Below are positions 8,713 to 16,792 of a DNA stretch of 60,751 nucleotides, one piece after another. The stretch covers positions 1 through 60,751 of the forward strand of contig CACYEN010000117.1 of assembly GCA_902773435.1 (NCBI GenBank). The letters run 5' to 3'. This DNA comes from an uncultured Lachnospiraceae bacterium (GTDB taxonomy: Bacteria > Bacillota > Clostridia > Lachnospirales > Lachnospiraceae). Every line of letters begins with the position of its first letter. Position 1 is the first letter of the stretch. The translations under genes and the position numbers were made by a program. The notes beneath the pieces are model-generated. The model did no database searches and was not told the DNA's origin. It saw only the letters and a program-made list of their open reading frames with translations.

Positions 8713-9258
8713 CTAATCAAACATGATCCCCGGGTAACGTTCCGCCGGACTTTTCCACCTGATTCCGAACTTCTCCCGGAGGATCCTCTTCTTGGCCTCC
8801 CAGTACACGTGGCAGTACCCGAGGTAATCCCCCTCGCCCGTCTCCTCCCTTATGAGGCGCTCAAGCTCCGGCTCGATCAGGAGATACCGGTCGGTATATT
8901 CGACGGGATCCTCCCCGGCGCTCCCCGTTTTCCGGTAATCCTCGATCGCCTCCGTGAACGTCCGTCCGCGGTACAGCATCTCCCCGCAGTCCTTGAGCCC
9001 CTTCCAGAACGCGAGCTTTCTCGCGTCTCCGTCTTCCTCCGAGTCGGTGTAGGCCCTGCACGTCTCGGGAAACATGGTCACGGCGACCTTCTCCAGGACC
9101 TCGTCTCCCTGAAACCGCATGTCGTGGGAACCGAAGTACTCCTCCGCCCGCCTGCAGACCTCCTCCGCGCTGAGTTCCCCATACTTGTAGCCGTTGACCA
9201 GCCCCTCCAGGAACTCCCTGATCCTGTCTTTTCCGACCGTTTTCCGGATTGTTTCCAT
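8713..9258 (-). CDS. Acidic helical protein of unknown function beside the PTP-TIR gene
   Basis: The 181-residue product has no signal peptide or membrane segment and is predicted by eye to be mostly helical and acidic, with many Glu, Arg and Tyr. The C-terminal third (LGYCHVYWEAKKRIL followed by GIRWKSP) looks like a compact conserved module, but I cannot assign a family or activity. It lies 102 bases after the PTP-TIR gene on the same strand, with no terminator seen in between, so it is likely co-transcribed with it and with the SpoIIE-type phosphatase. A role as partner or substrate of that pair is only an inference from position. Confidence 0.7.
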   Translation of the reverse strand: METIRKTVGKDRIREFLEGLVNGYKYGELSAEEVCRRAEEYFGSHDMRFQGDEVLEKVAVTMFPETCRAYTDSEEDGDARKLAFWKGLKDCGEMLYRGRTFTEAIEDYRKTGSAGEDPVEYTDRYLLIEPELERLIREETGEGDYLGYCHVYWEAKKRILREKFGIRWKSPAERYPGIMFD

Positions 9259-9301
9259 CTTCGTCCCCCTTCACACCGCGCTCATCCGCGGTCTCTTCCG
9301 G

Positions 9302-9349
9302 GCCGCTCCCGGCTGATTTTGTCCGGCTGCTCCCGGCCGGTTTCGTCCG
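9302..9349. repeat. Tandem 24-bp repeat between the PTP-TIR and 181-residue genes
   Basis: Two adjacent 24-base units (9302-9325 and 9326-9349) agree at 20 of 24 positions. They lie in the 102-base spacer directly after the stop of the PTP-TIR gene. The units are GC-rich and share the TCCCGGC core. They may simply be slippage, or they could affect expression of the downstream gene. Confidence 0.6.
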
Positions 9350-9360
9350 GGCCGGGCGGC

Positions 9361-10701
9361 TCAGTCGTCGTAATGAGAATCGATGTACTCAAACTCATCC
9401 ATGTAGGGGTAGCTGCTCCAGTAGTCGTCGATCCTCTTCTTCACCTTCTCGTACTCTTCTTTGATCTCCGGGACCGGTTTGCCCCCCAGCGTGCACAGCG
9501 TGCGCCTGAATTCCCTGTCCCTGCTGTCCGGGAAGTAGTCCATCTCACGGCTCCTTGTAAAGAGGTCGAAGCGGATGCATTTCCAGCAGACCGCCCTGTA
9601 GATTTCCTCGTCCGACGCCTTTTCAAGCGGTTCCCTGCGCGAATTCCACGTCTCCCGGGTGCGCAGGTTGCTGTTTATGTGCAGGTCGTTCCTGTATCCC
9701 CTCCGGTCGTCCCCGTAGTTCTCATAATAAGTGACGCCGAGATCCCATTCGCGCTCTTTTTTCTTCTTTCTGAACGAGCCGGCCCTGCTGCCGGCTCCCC
9801 CGCCCGAAGCGGGCTTTTCGGGCGCCGGCACGAGGCCTTTCATCGCGAAAGCTTTCAGGCATTTTTCGGCAAAGTCCGGCTCCGACGGCATGGTCCCTAT
9901 CAGGTCCCCGTCGTCATCGCAGTACTCCCACATCTTTTCGTCCGTCTCGATCGTAACGATCGGTTTTTCGAGGAGTTCCGCAAATTCGCACCCCGAAATG
10001 CCGATGCAGGAGTAGCGTTCACACGGGCTGCGCATCGTGACGAACAGGCTGCAGTCCTCGATCGCGTCGGACCTGTCGCCGCTCCACAGCTTCCCCTCGA
10101 GGATCGTGCGGTCATAGGCGACGTTGAATCCGAGTTCGTTCAATATCCTGACGGTCCCGGCGGCCAGGTCGGCGTCCCATTCGCTGAAGTTGAGAAAGAT
10201 GTACGGTTCGTCCCCCCGGTATGTCCGGTACTCGAAGAAATTCTCGCCGAGACCCTCCGTCCGGATCTGTTCGGCGCGGAGCCCTCTCAGGTAGCTCAGG
10301 ACTTCGTTCCTCTGCTGCTCTGTCTCGACGGCCTCCTTCGAGTACTCTCTCCTCAGGAATCCGATCGGATCCCGGATGCCGTGCCTCGCGAGCACGCAGG
10401 CGGCGACGTAGCCGGTCCTGCCGTGTCCCCCCGCGCAGAAGATCCCGACTTTCATGCCTTTCCCGAGCCGCTCGCAGATCCTGTCGACGAGTTCACACAG
10501 CACGTCGCCTGGCAGCACGTTTCTGTCCTCTATCGGATAGTAGAGGATTTCTCCGCGGAACCCGGTCTTCCACACGCTTCCGTCGAGGGACGCGAGCGGG
10601 ACAAGGACGTCGGCCCCCTCCCGGACGATCCGCTCCGCATCCGCGGCGCTGCCGAGCAGGAGTCCCGGTATGATTTCACACATTTCACTGAATATGGCCA
10701 T
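9361..10701 (-). CDS. Fusion of a tyrosine/dual-specificity phosphatase domain with a TIR-like domain
   Basis: A 446-residue cytoplasmic protein. Residues about 5-145 form a DSP/PTP-like domain: the general-acid loop YPIEDRNVLP has D59, and the P-loop C89-AGGHG-R95-TG is the CX5R signature with Cys nucleophile and Arg. Residues about 166-255 resemble a TIR domain: IFLNFSEWDAD strand, GFNVAYD, an I-x-x-G-x-x-W box, then CSLFVTMRS and a helix carrying E239 (CEFAELLEKPI), in the place of the NADase glutamate. A Lys/Arg-rich linker (near 300) joins a C-terminal domain of unknown type. The gene starts two bases after the SpoIIE-type phosphatase stop, so the two are coupled. TIR assignment is by pattern reading only and is less sure than the phosphatase. 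Confidence 0.8.
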   Translation of the reverse strand: MAIFSEMCEIIPGLLLGSAADAERIVREGADVLVPLASLDGSVWKTGFRGEILYYPIEDRNVLPGDVLCELVDRICERLGKGMKVGIFCAGGHGRTGYVAACVLARHGIRDPIGFLRREYSKEAVETEQQRNEVLSYLRGLRAEQIRTEGLGENFFEYRTYRGDEPYIFLNFSEWDADLAAGTVRILNELGFNVAYDRTILEGKLWSGDRSDAIEDCSLFVTMRSPCERYSCIGISGCEFAELLEKPIVTIETDEKMWEYCDDDGDLIGTMPSEPDFAEKCLKAFAMKGLVPAPEKPASGGGAGSRAGSFRKKKKEREWDLGVTYYENYGDDRRGYRNDLHINSNLRTRETWNSRREPLEKASDEEIYRAVCWKCIRFDLFTRSREMDYFPDSRDREFRRTLCTLGGKPVPEIKEEYEKVKKRIDDYWSSYPYMDEFEYIDSHYDD

Positions 10702-10703
10702 CC

Positions 10704-12557
10704 TTAAGCTCCCGTCTGTCCCGCTGTGCGCCCCTCATCCGCTTCCTCACGCGGAGCGTCGGCCGCGGCGGGCACTCCCTTGTATTCCAGGCAGAGCATC
10801 GTCATGTCGTCGAACTGTTCGGCGTCCCTGACAAAGTCGTCGATGGACGAGCGGACGTCGCGAAGTATCCCCTCCGGGGTGGAGGACGTGCTGGCGCGGA
10901 GCGCGTCCATCAGACGCCCCATACCGAAAAACCCGCCGCTGCTGTTCGTCGCCTCGGGTATGCCGTCCGTGTAGAGGAAGAGCCTGTCTCCGGAAAGGAG
11001 CTTAAGCCCGTATTCCCTGTATTTCACATCCGCCAGGCCGCCGATGACAAAGTCGTGTTTGTCCCTGACCAGCTCTATTTCACCGCCCCCGTGTATGATG
11101 ACGGGGTACTCATGCCCGGCGTTGGACGCTGTGACCGCGCCCGTGGCGATGTCCAGGATCCCGAACCAGATCGTGACGAACATCTCCTCGCGGTTGCTCT
11201 TGCATATCTGTTCGTTGACGGACCTGAACACCTCTGCCGGGCTCAGCCCGGTCATCGCGTAGTTCTGGACCATCAGCCTGGACACCATCATGAACAGCGC
11301 GGCGGGGACGCCCTTGCCGGAGACATCAGCTATAATGATACCGAGATGGTCCGCGTCGATGAAGAAGAAGTCGTAGAAGTCGCCCCCGACCTCCTTTGCC
11401 GGGGACATCGTCGCGAAAATGTCAATCTCGGGCCTGTCGGGGAAAGCGGGAAAGCTGTTCGGCAGCATGTTCGCCTGTATGCGGGCGCCCAGCGCGAGCT
11501 CCGTGCCGATCCTCTCCTTCTCGGCGGCGATAGTCTGGATTCTCTCCGTATAGCTGTCGATCTCCAGCGCCAGGCCCACGACGTCCTCGGACAGCTGTCC
11601 GATCTCATTGGACGGATCGATATCCTTGAGATCCTCCCGGACCGCCCGGCTGTCCTTGTTCTTCTTGTAATTCCGGATGCTCTTCTGGACCTTCCTGAGG
11701 GGCCGCAGCACGAACACCGAGATCAGGGACAGGCACATGATCGAGAGGACGGCCTGCAGGATCAGCCCGGAGATCGTGCTCTTCACCGCCTCGTCGTGCA
11801 TGTCCGAGTGCAGGTTCCCGAGGAAGTACGTCATCCCGATCAGGACCGGCATGTCGCCGGCTTTTCCAAGGGAGTAATAGCAGTCCACGTACTCCCCGGC
11901 ATCCGCGATGGCCTCCTGCTTCTCCAGGGCCCTCATCATGGCCCTGCTCTGGCTCTCGTTGACCTGGTCCACTACCTTCCCCAGGGTATACACATCCTCG
12001 TAATTGGTCCCGCGCACGGCGCCCGGGTCGGCGGCGCTCAGCAGGAAGAACTGGCTCTTGCAGGCCGGATCCGTCGAGACGCAGAAAAGAAAATCCGCGC
12101 CAAATGAGCGCTTGATCTCATTGAGCCTCGTGATCAGCCAGGAGTAGATGATCTCGGCATAGAGCTTCTGCGCCTCCTCCGGTATTGTGCCGAGCTCCTG
12201 CTCCGTGACATAGTTGAGCTGCAGATCGGGGTACCCGGCGGCAAACTGCCGGCATTTTTCGGCGGTTCTCGTCTCCCGGCTGAAGTCCACGTCATATTCG
12301 ATATCCATTTCGTCCGCGTGGTCATGCCAGTACCGGAGGAGCCATTCCCATGCCGGGTATTCCATGATGCTCTTCGCGACATCGGTGTAGACCTGCGAGG
12401 ACATCTTCTCCATCTGCGTCGTCACGCTCTTGTTGGCCAGATAATTAAATGAAACGTAGGAAAGGATCCCGGTTGCCAGTCCCCCGATCAGGAACAGCGC
12501 GGCGACCAGGAAGATAATCCCGCCTCTGTAGGTTTTGTTATTCTCTGAAGTATCCAT
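10704..12557 (-). CDS. Membrane-bound SpoIIE/RsbU-type PP2C phosphatase with extracytoplasmic sensor
   Basis: A 617-residue Ser/Thr phosphatase. Transmembrane segments at about 14-37 and 262-284 enclose an extracytoplasmic domain of roughly 220 residues with no family I recognise. A HAMP-like linker and short coiled coil (about 285-370) lead to the PP2C_SIG catalytic domain (about 375-590), with metal-binding motifs GGDFYDF and ADVSGKG and a further FLYTDG motif. Relatives such as RsbU dephosphorylate anti-anti-sigma proteins, but no STAS or anti-sigma gene lies nearby. It is the first gene of the unit and is coupled to the PTP-TIR gene, so its target could instead lie in that pathway. Confidence 0.9.
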   Translation of the reverse strand: MDTSENNKTYRGGIIFLVAALFLIGGLATGILSYVSFNYLANKSVTTQMEKMSSQVYTDVAKSIMEYPAWEWLLRYWHDHADEMDIEYDVDFSRETRTAEKCRQFAAGYPDLQLNYVTEQELGTIPEEAQKLYAEIIYSWLITRLNEIKRSFGADFLFCVSTDPACKSQFFLLSAADPGAVRGTNYEDVYTLGKVVDQVNESQSRAMMRALEKQEAIADAGEYVDCYYSLGKAGDMPVLIGMTYFLGNLHSDMHDEAVKSTISGLILQAVLSIMCLSLISVFVLRPLRKVQKSIRNYKKNKDSRAVREDLKDIDPSNEIGQLSEDVVGLALEIDSYTERIQTIAAEKERIGTELALGARIQANMLPNSFPAFPDRPEIDIFATMSPAKEVGGDFYDFFFIDADHLGIIIADVSGKGVPAALFMMVSRLMVQNYAMTGLSPAEVFRSVNEQICKSNREEMFVTIWFGILDIATGAVTASNAGHEYPVIIHGGGEIELVRDKHDFVIGGLADVKYREYGLKLLSGDRLFLYTDGIPEATNSSGGFFGMGRLMDALRASTSSTPEGILRDVRSSIDDFVRDAEQFDDMTMLCLEYKGVPAAADAPREEADEGRTAGQTGA

Positions 12558-12620
12558 CTCAACCAGTTCTTTTCCCCGCGGAGCGGCCGGATTTCACATT
12601 CCTCACAAAGGATCAGTAAA

Positions 12621-12634
12621 ATTATACCATTATA
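12621..12634 (-). promoter_or_regulatory. Candidate promoter region of the PP2C / PTP-TIR unit
   Basis: Two overlapping-phase TATAAT boxes on the minus strand (12621-12626 and 12629-12634) lie in AT-rich DNA about 65 bases upstream of the phosphatase start. No good -35 hexamer was found for either, so only the -10 elements are supported. An AGGTTTTT / AAAAATCC-rich stretch follows upstream to 12680. Confidence 0.4.
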
Positions 12635-12756
12635 TCAACGGATATAAAAACCTCTCTTTTGAGGAAAAATCCCTGCCGCGTGAGAGAACCCGCGGATCCG
12701 ACGGAGCAGCGGGAAATGTCATGGCCACCGCCCCGGAATAGGGATATCCGACGGAA

Positions 12757-12793
12757 AGAAGGCAGCTGACCGCACATGCGTCAGCTGCCTTCT
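12757..12793 (-). terminator. Stem-loop after the YhcH-family gene, in a 327-base gene-free gap
   Basis: The gap 12558-12884 holds the promoter boxes of the upstream-reading phosphatase unit and this hairpin. A 13-bp perfect stem (12757-12769 with 12781-12793) has a further three pairs in its loop. On the minus strand it is followed by TCTTTCC, only weakly U-rich. It lies about 90 bases after the YhcH-family stop and probably ends the acid-sugar transport operon. I see no gene in the rest of the gap. Confidence 0.6.
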
Positions 12794-12884
12794 CCAATAT
12801 ACCCGCATTCTGTAATCCGGTGTCCCGGAACTTTTTTCACCGCGCTCCGCGGTCCGGTGCTCCGAAACCTCTTTCGCCGGCGCC

Positions 12885-13337
12885 TCAGGCGACCGGCAGC
12901 TTCATGACCACCTTTTTATAGGCGGCCGGAGCTTCCGCTTCCATGTGGCGGCAGGCCTTGTGCCCGTCCTGCGGGAACGCGGCCCAGAACATGCCCTCCC
13001 CGATGGTGTTGCACTGCGCGGGCTCGCCCGCGTACATCACCTTGTCCTTGTCGTCGAGATAGGGGACGGATTCTGTCAGGCAGCGGATGTCGGACCAGGC
13101 GACGGTCTCCCGCCCCTTCAGAATGATCTGGACGTCGATGTACTTCCGGTGCGCCTCGAAGTCCCCGTCCGGGATGTCCCTCGTGGTGCCCTCCTGGATC
13201 ATGAAGTAGCCGCCGTCAAACTCATACCGTCCGACCTGCGGATCCCCGCCGAGGGCCCGCACGGCGGCAAGGCCTTCGTCGATCCCCCTGAGTACGGGCC
13301 TGTAGGTGTCGATCCTGTCAAGCGTATCTATGATCAT
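12885..13337 (-). CDS. YhcH/YjgK/YiaL family protein
   Basis: A 150-residue cupin-fold protein of the YhcH/YjgK/YiaL (EbgC-like) family, a single-domain protein of normal length. The family hallmark is the AHRKYIDVQ segment with metal-ligand His and Tyr, followed by a conserved FFP-like core (here FWAAFPQDGHKAC). Members occur next to sialic-acid, gulonate and other sugar-acid genes and are thought to bind or isomerise sugar anomers or acids. It is the last gene of the TAXI-TRAP operon (31 bases after the permease), supporting a role with the transported acid sugar. The precise reaction is not known from sequence. Confidence 0.9.
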   Translation of the reverse strand: MIIDTLDRIDTYRPVLRGIDEGLAAVRALGGDPQVGRYEFDGGYFMIQEGTTRDIPDGDFEAHRKYIDVQIILKGRETVAWSDIRCLTESVPYLDDKDKVMYAGEPAQCNTIGEGMFWAAFPQDGHKACRHMEAEAPAAYKKVVMKLPVA

Positions 13338-13368
13338 ACTTGCTTTCCTCCCGTCATTTGCGCGTCAT

Positions 13369-15360
13369 TTACGCGGTCTGCGGTTTTCCCTTTCCGGCCT
13401 TCCCCATGATGAAGCAGTAGGCGATCAGGAGGACCGCGGCGACGATTCCGATGATGTCGGTCATGCCGATCGGGAGAATGAAGAGCAGGGCGACCACAAG
13501 GAACGCGGCCCGCTCAAAGGGGTTCAGGTTCTTGAACATATAGCCGGCGACCGCGGAGGCGATGCAGAGCGTCGCCAGGAAGAGCATGGCGGCGGAGACG
13601 AAGATGTCCCCCTTGCTTCCCTCCAGGATCAGGGCCGGGCGGTACACAAACATGAACGGGGCTATGAAGGCGACCGTCGCGAACGTGAACGCCTTCCAGC
13701 CTGTCTTCCAGGCATTCGCCCCCGCTATTCCCGCGGCCGTATACGAGGCCAGGCAGACCGGCGGTGTAATCTGGGCGATGACGCCGAAGTAGAAGATGAA
13801 CATGTTGCCGACCAGGGCAACGTTGACCGTTTCCGGCATCTGCGCGTTCAGAAGTCCCGTGATCGCGGAGATGAACAGCGTGTTCGCGATCAGGTAGGCC
13901 GCGACGGTCGGAAGCGCCATGCCGAGCAGGATACAGCCGAGCGCGGCGATGAGAAGCGCCAGGAACAGCGAGTTGTTGCCGGTCTTGTCGATCAGCTTCG
14001 CGATCTTGACGGCGATGCCGGAGCGGACCACGATACCGATCATGATGCCGCAGGCAGCCGTCGGAATGGCGATGTTGGCAGCCTGGCGGATGCCGTCCAT
14101 CAGCGTGTAGAGGAACTTCTTCGGCGTCATGCGGGTTTCCTTCACGATCATGCTGATCCCGATGGAGACAACCGTACAGATCAGGGCCGAGCGCGGGATG
14201 GACGTCCCGCGGATAATCAGGACCACAAGGAGCACGATCGGGAACAGGCGGTAAATGCGCGGGAGCACCGGGTTCGTCTCTGCGGCGACATTTCCGACAC
14301 GGCCGATCTTTCTCTTTCTCGCGATCAGGTGGACCAGGATGTAGGCGGAGCCGAAGTAGGCGATCGCCGGGATCACCGCCGAGGCGGCGATTCTGATGTA
14401 CTGGAGACCGATCATCTCAGCCATGATGAACGCGCCGGCGCCCATGATCGGCGGCATGATCTGTCCGCCCGTGGAGGCGACCGATTCGATGGCGCCCGCT
14501 TCTTCGGGGGCGTAGCCGGTCTTCTTCATCAGCGGAATAGTGAACACGCCGGTACTGGAGACGTTCGCCACCGCGGAGCCGGAGATCATTCCCATGAGAC
14601 CGGAGGAGAGAACTGCCGCTTTCGCGGGGCCGCCCACCGTCTTATTGGAGAGCTTCAGGCCGGCATCGATCAGCACTGCGCCGCCGCCGCAGTTCGCGAA
14701 GAAGGAGCCGAACAGCAGGAAGTAGAACAGCGTGTTCAGGGACGTCCCGAGGGGAGATCCGAAGATCCCGTTGGTCCCGAGCATCAGCGTCTCGCAGAAG
14801 CGGTCGAAGGAGATGCCCTGGTAGTGCATGACGCCGGGGACGAACTGTCCGAACCACGCGTACGCCATGAAGAAGAGGATCACGCCGAAAAGCGCCACGC
14901 TGACGACGCGGCGGACGGCCTCCAGGATGGTGATCATCAGGAAGACCGCGACGACCATCTCATGGACTGTCACGGGTGAGACCGAGTACATGCGGTTGTT
15001 CAGGTATTCGGCGTGCGTCACGAAGTAGTGAAGGATCACGCCCGTCATCACGAGAAGCGCGCCGTCCACGATCCAGAGCCAGGTCTTTTTGTATTTTTCC
15101 GCGAGCGGGTTCATCAGGAACACGACGAACAGCGCCAGGCACAGGTGCAGCGGCAGCTGGAACCACGGCTCAAAGGGCTTGTAGAGCTTGATTCTCAGCT
15201 GGAACACAAGCCAGAACAGCGCGACCGCGGCCAGTACGATGAATCTCCACTTCGGCATCGCACGGATCATCTTGGCTATTTTGGTATCCTCGTCTTCCTC
15301 GTTCGCAAGCTTCTGAGCAAGCTCATCAAGATTGCCGGCGGAAGTCTTTTTCTTTTCCAT
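13369..15360 (-). CDS. TRAP transporter fused permease (TAXI type, 4TM/12TM fusion)
   Basis: A 663-residue membrane protein joining the small (DctQ-like, N-terminal about 200 residues with four segments) and large (DctM-like) TRAP subunits, the usual architecture of TAXI-TRAP transporters. Conserved M-subunit segments such as GMISGSAVANVSSTG, GQIMPPIMGAGAFIM and ITPPVCLASY are present. The frame opens at 15375, but a GGAGGAG ribosome site lies just inside and directs the ATG at 15360. It imports a carboxylated substrate using an ion gradient with the TAXI binding protein encoded upstream. The downstream YhcH gene follows closely. Confidence 0.95.
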   Translation of the reverse strand: MEKKKTSAGNLDELAQKLANEEDEDTKIAKMIRAMPKWRFIVLAAVALFWLVFQLRIKLYKPFEPWFQLPLHLCLALFVVFLMNPLAEKYKKTWLWIVDGALLVMTGVILHYFVTHAEYLNNRMYSVSPVTVHEMVVAVFLMITILEAVRRVVSVALFGVILFFMAYAWFGQFVPGVMHYQGISFDRFCETLMLGTNGIFGSPLGTSLNTLFYFLLFGSFFANCGGGAVLIDAGLKLSNKTVGGPAKAAVLSSGLMGMISGSAVANVSSTGVFTIPLMKKTGYAPEEAGAIESVASTGGQIMPPIMGAGAFIMAEMIGLQYIRIAASAVIPAIAYFGSAYILVHLIARKRKIGRVGNVAAETNPVLPRIYRLFPIVLLVVLIIRGTSIPRSALICTVVSIGISMIVKETRMTPKKFLYTLMDGIRQAANIAIPTAACGIMIGIVVRSGIAVKIAKLIDKTGNNSLFLALLIAALGCILLGMALPTVAAYLIANTLFISAITGLLNAQMPETVNVALVGNMFIFYFGVIAQITPPVCLASYTAAGIAGANAWKTGWKAFTFATVAFIAPFMFVYRPALILEGSKGDIFVSAAMLFLATLCIASAVAGYMFKNLNPFERAAFLVVALLFILPIGMTDIIGIVAAVLLIAYCFIMGKAGKGKPQTA

Positions 15361-15407
15361 GGTTCTCTCCTCCATTGATGCTTTTTTCGATCCCTGATCT
15401 CACCGTC

Positions 15408-15450
15408 TGCCCGGAGAGATGTCCTTCGCGCAAGGGCGTCTCTCCGGGCA
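15408..15450 (-). promoter_or_regulatory. Second intercistronic hairpin between TAXI protein and TRAP permease
   Basis: A perfect 12-bp stem (TGCCCGGAGAGA at 15408-15419 with TCTCTCCGGGCA at 15439-15450) with a 19-base loop lies about 50 bases before the permease start. Together with the hairpin at 15481-15530 it makes a two-stem leader between the genes. It may set permease level by attenuation or RNA processing. Confidence 0.6.
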
Positions 15451-15480
15451 GGCCGTAAAGACCTTATACAGAACCAAAAA

Positions 15481-15530
15481 GGGCCGCCGCACCTATCAGC
15501 TCACTCATCCGTCAGTCTGTGCGGCAGCCC
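15481..15530 (-). terminator. Terminator-like hairpin directly after the TAXI binding-protein gene
   Basis: Arms GGGCCGCCGCAC (15481-15492) and GTGCGGCAGCCC (15519-15530) pair at 11 of 12 positions. On the minus strand the stem is followed by TTTTTGG, so it has terminator form, yet the TRAP permease gene lies just beyond. It is best read as a partial terminator that lowers permease expression relative to the binding protein. Confidence 0.65.
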
Positions 15531-15551
15531 ACTTTTTATTCAGTTATCTGT

Positions 15552-16583
15552 TTACTGGATGTAGCCAACCTCTTTGTAATATCTCTCAGCACCCGGATGA
15601 AGCTCAAGTCCGGCGATCTTCTCGGGCTCCCAGCAGGTTGCCGGATCCCATCCGGACAGGGACGCGAACTGCTCTACGAGATAGTCACGGTTCTCGTTGA
15701 GGATCTTGGTGACCATGTAGACAGTATCCTCATCCAGCTCGGTGTTGGCGAACAGGCAGTCCGGAGATCCCGGAAGGTGCAGGTCCTCGGTCTGGCCGCT
15801 GAAGGAGTTGGCCGGGATGGTGATGAGGTCAAATCCGAGCGTATCCTGGAACCACTTGCACATCTCATCGCTCCACTGAAGGAATGTCACGTCGACGGTC
15901 GAAGCGATCTGGGCCATCGTGGAAGAAGCGGATGACGTATGGTCGATGTAGAAGTCGATCTGTCCGTCAGCAAGAGCGTCCGCGTTCTGGTCGCCGCCCT
16001 GGTTCGTGATGGAGCCGCCCCAGCTCTCGAGATCTTCCTCGGTCACGCCGAAGTACTCAAGAATACGATAAGCGCCCTCAGCGTCCATGGAGCCCTTCGC
16101 GGAGCAGCCGATTCTCAGCGGGAGCTTCTGCTCGAAGATCTCTTCCAGAGAGGAGACGCCGTACTTCTCAAGGAACTTGTTGGAGATGCAGTTTACGTAG
16201 CAGACCTGGGTAAGGCCGCCGATGACTGCCGCATATCCGTCCGTCGGAGGATTGCCGAGGGTTCCTTCTTCCATAGCCCACTTGGCCGGAGCCGCGTTCG
16301 CGAAGGAGAGGTCAACGCCGTTTGCCTTGAAGATGTAGGGAGCGCCCATGCCGCCCGGATAGGACGGATCGACGTTGACGGTGCCGAAGCCGCCGTTCTC
16401 AAGGACCTTGCTCATCTCAACGATGATGTTGTAGGTTCCGGAACCGACAGCGTCTGACCAGAAGTTGAGTTCCACACCGCTTACGTCCGGTGTCTCTGCC
16501 GCCATCGCCGCAGTGCCCGTGCAGGCGAGCATCGCTGTCGCGATAACCATAGCCGCTGCCTTCTTGATAAAGCTCTTTTTCAT
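15552..16583 (-). CDS. TAXI-family TRAP transporter solute-binding protein
   Basis: A 343-residue TAXI-type binding protein. The signal sequence (MKKSFIKKAAAMV onward) ends at AAMAAETP; a cysteine at MLAC does not make a good lipobox. The mature protein starts with a strand-glycine-rich segment (GVELNFWSDAVGSGTYNIIVEMSK, shortened here) that in this family binds substrate, and ends with the TYMVTKIL-like helix region typical of TAXI proteins. The ATG at 16583 has AAAGGAGG upstream; an upstream in-frame ATG at 16646 lies inside the operator. The transported acid is unknown but should be the substrate of the DUF1537/PdxA pathway encoded upstream. Confidence 0.93.
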   Translation of the reverse strand: MKKSFIKKAAAMVIATAMLACTGTAAMAAETPDVSGVELNFWSDAVGSGTYNIIVEMSKVLENGGFGTVNVDPSYPGGMGAPYIFKANGVDLSFANAAPAKWAMEEGTLGNPPTDGYAAVIGGLTQVCYVNCISNKFLEKYGVSSLEEIFEQKLPLRIGCSAKGSMDAEGAYRILEYFGVTEEDLESWGGSITNQGGDQNADALADGQIDFYIDHTSSASSTMAQIASTVDVTFLQWSDEMCKWFQDTLGFDLITIPANSFSGQTEDLHLPGSPDCLFANTELDEDTVYMVTKILNENRDYLVEQFASLSGWDPATCWEPEKIAGLELHPGAERYYKEVGYIQ

Positions 16584-16623
16584 AGTTTCCTCCTTTGGTG
16601 ATAAATGTATGTATCCCCATGGT

Positions 16624-16659
16624 GAACGACTTTCAAATAGTTTCATTTTGAAATCGTTC
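16624..16659. promoter_or_regulatory. Operator palindrome downstream of the TAXI promoter
   Basis: A 36-base imperfect palindrome: GAACGACTTTCAAA against TTTGAAATCGTTC, one base short on the second arm. Its core GTTTC-ATTTT-GAAAT (16640-16654) matches the motif GTTTC-GTTTT-GAAAC at 21439-21453 at 13 of 15 positions. It is centred about 20 bases downstream of the expected start of transcription. It is a likely binding site for the PrpR-like regulator. Confidence 0.65.
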
Positions 16660-16675
16660 CGGCTTTGTGATCTTA

Positions 16676-16703
16676 ATTATAACAGATCGGTACCGGCTTA
16701 CAA
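16676..16703 (-). promoter_or_regulatory. Promoter of the TAXI-TRAP operon
   Basis: On the minus strand TTGTAA (16698-16703), 16-base spacer, then TATAAT (16676-16681) with an upstream TG (extended -10). It lies about 93 bases upstream of the TAXI start. Operator-like sites flank it at 16640-16654 and 16725-16739. Confidence 0.72.
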
Positions 16704-16724
16704 TCCCATGGCCGGTTGATTTTT

Positions 16725-16739
16725 GTATTATTTTGAAAC
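16725..16739. promoter_or_regulatory. Third copy of the GTTTC-N5-GAAAC operator motif
   Basis: GTATT-ATTTT-GAAAC at 16725-16739 keeps one perfect half-site (GAAAC) and the same ATTTT spacer as the core at 16640. It is centred about 63 bases upstream of the expected start of TAXI transcription and about 55 bases after the DapA-like gene stop, a place suited to an activator. Confidence 0.5.
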
Positions 16740-16792
16740 ATTCACAGAGGACGTTCCGAGGGAATCTGCGGAGCCCCCGGAGACCCGCCGTA

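Noticed and set aside
8677-10707. A 676-residue open frame on the plus strand
   Set aside because: It is antisense to the PTP-TIR and 181-residue genes. GC-rich third codon positions open long reverse frames; it lacks a ribosome site and any domain.
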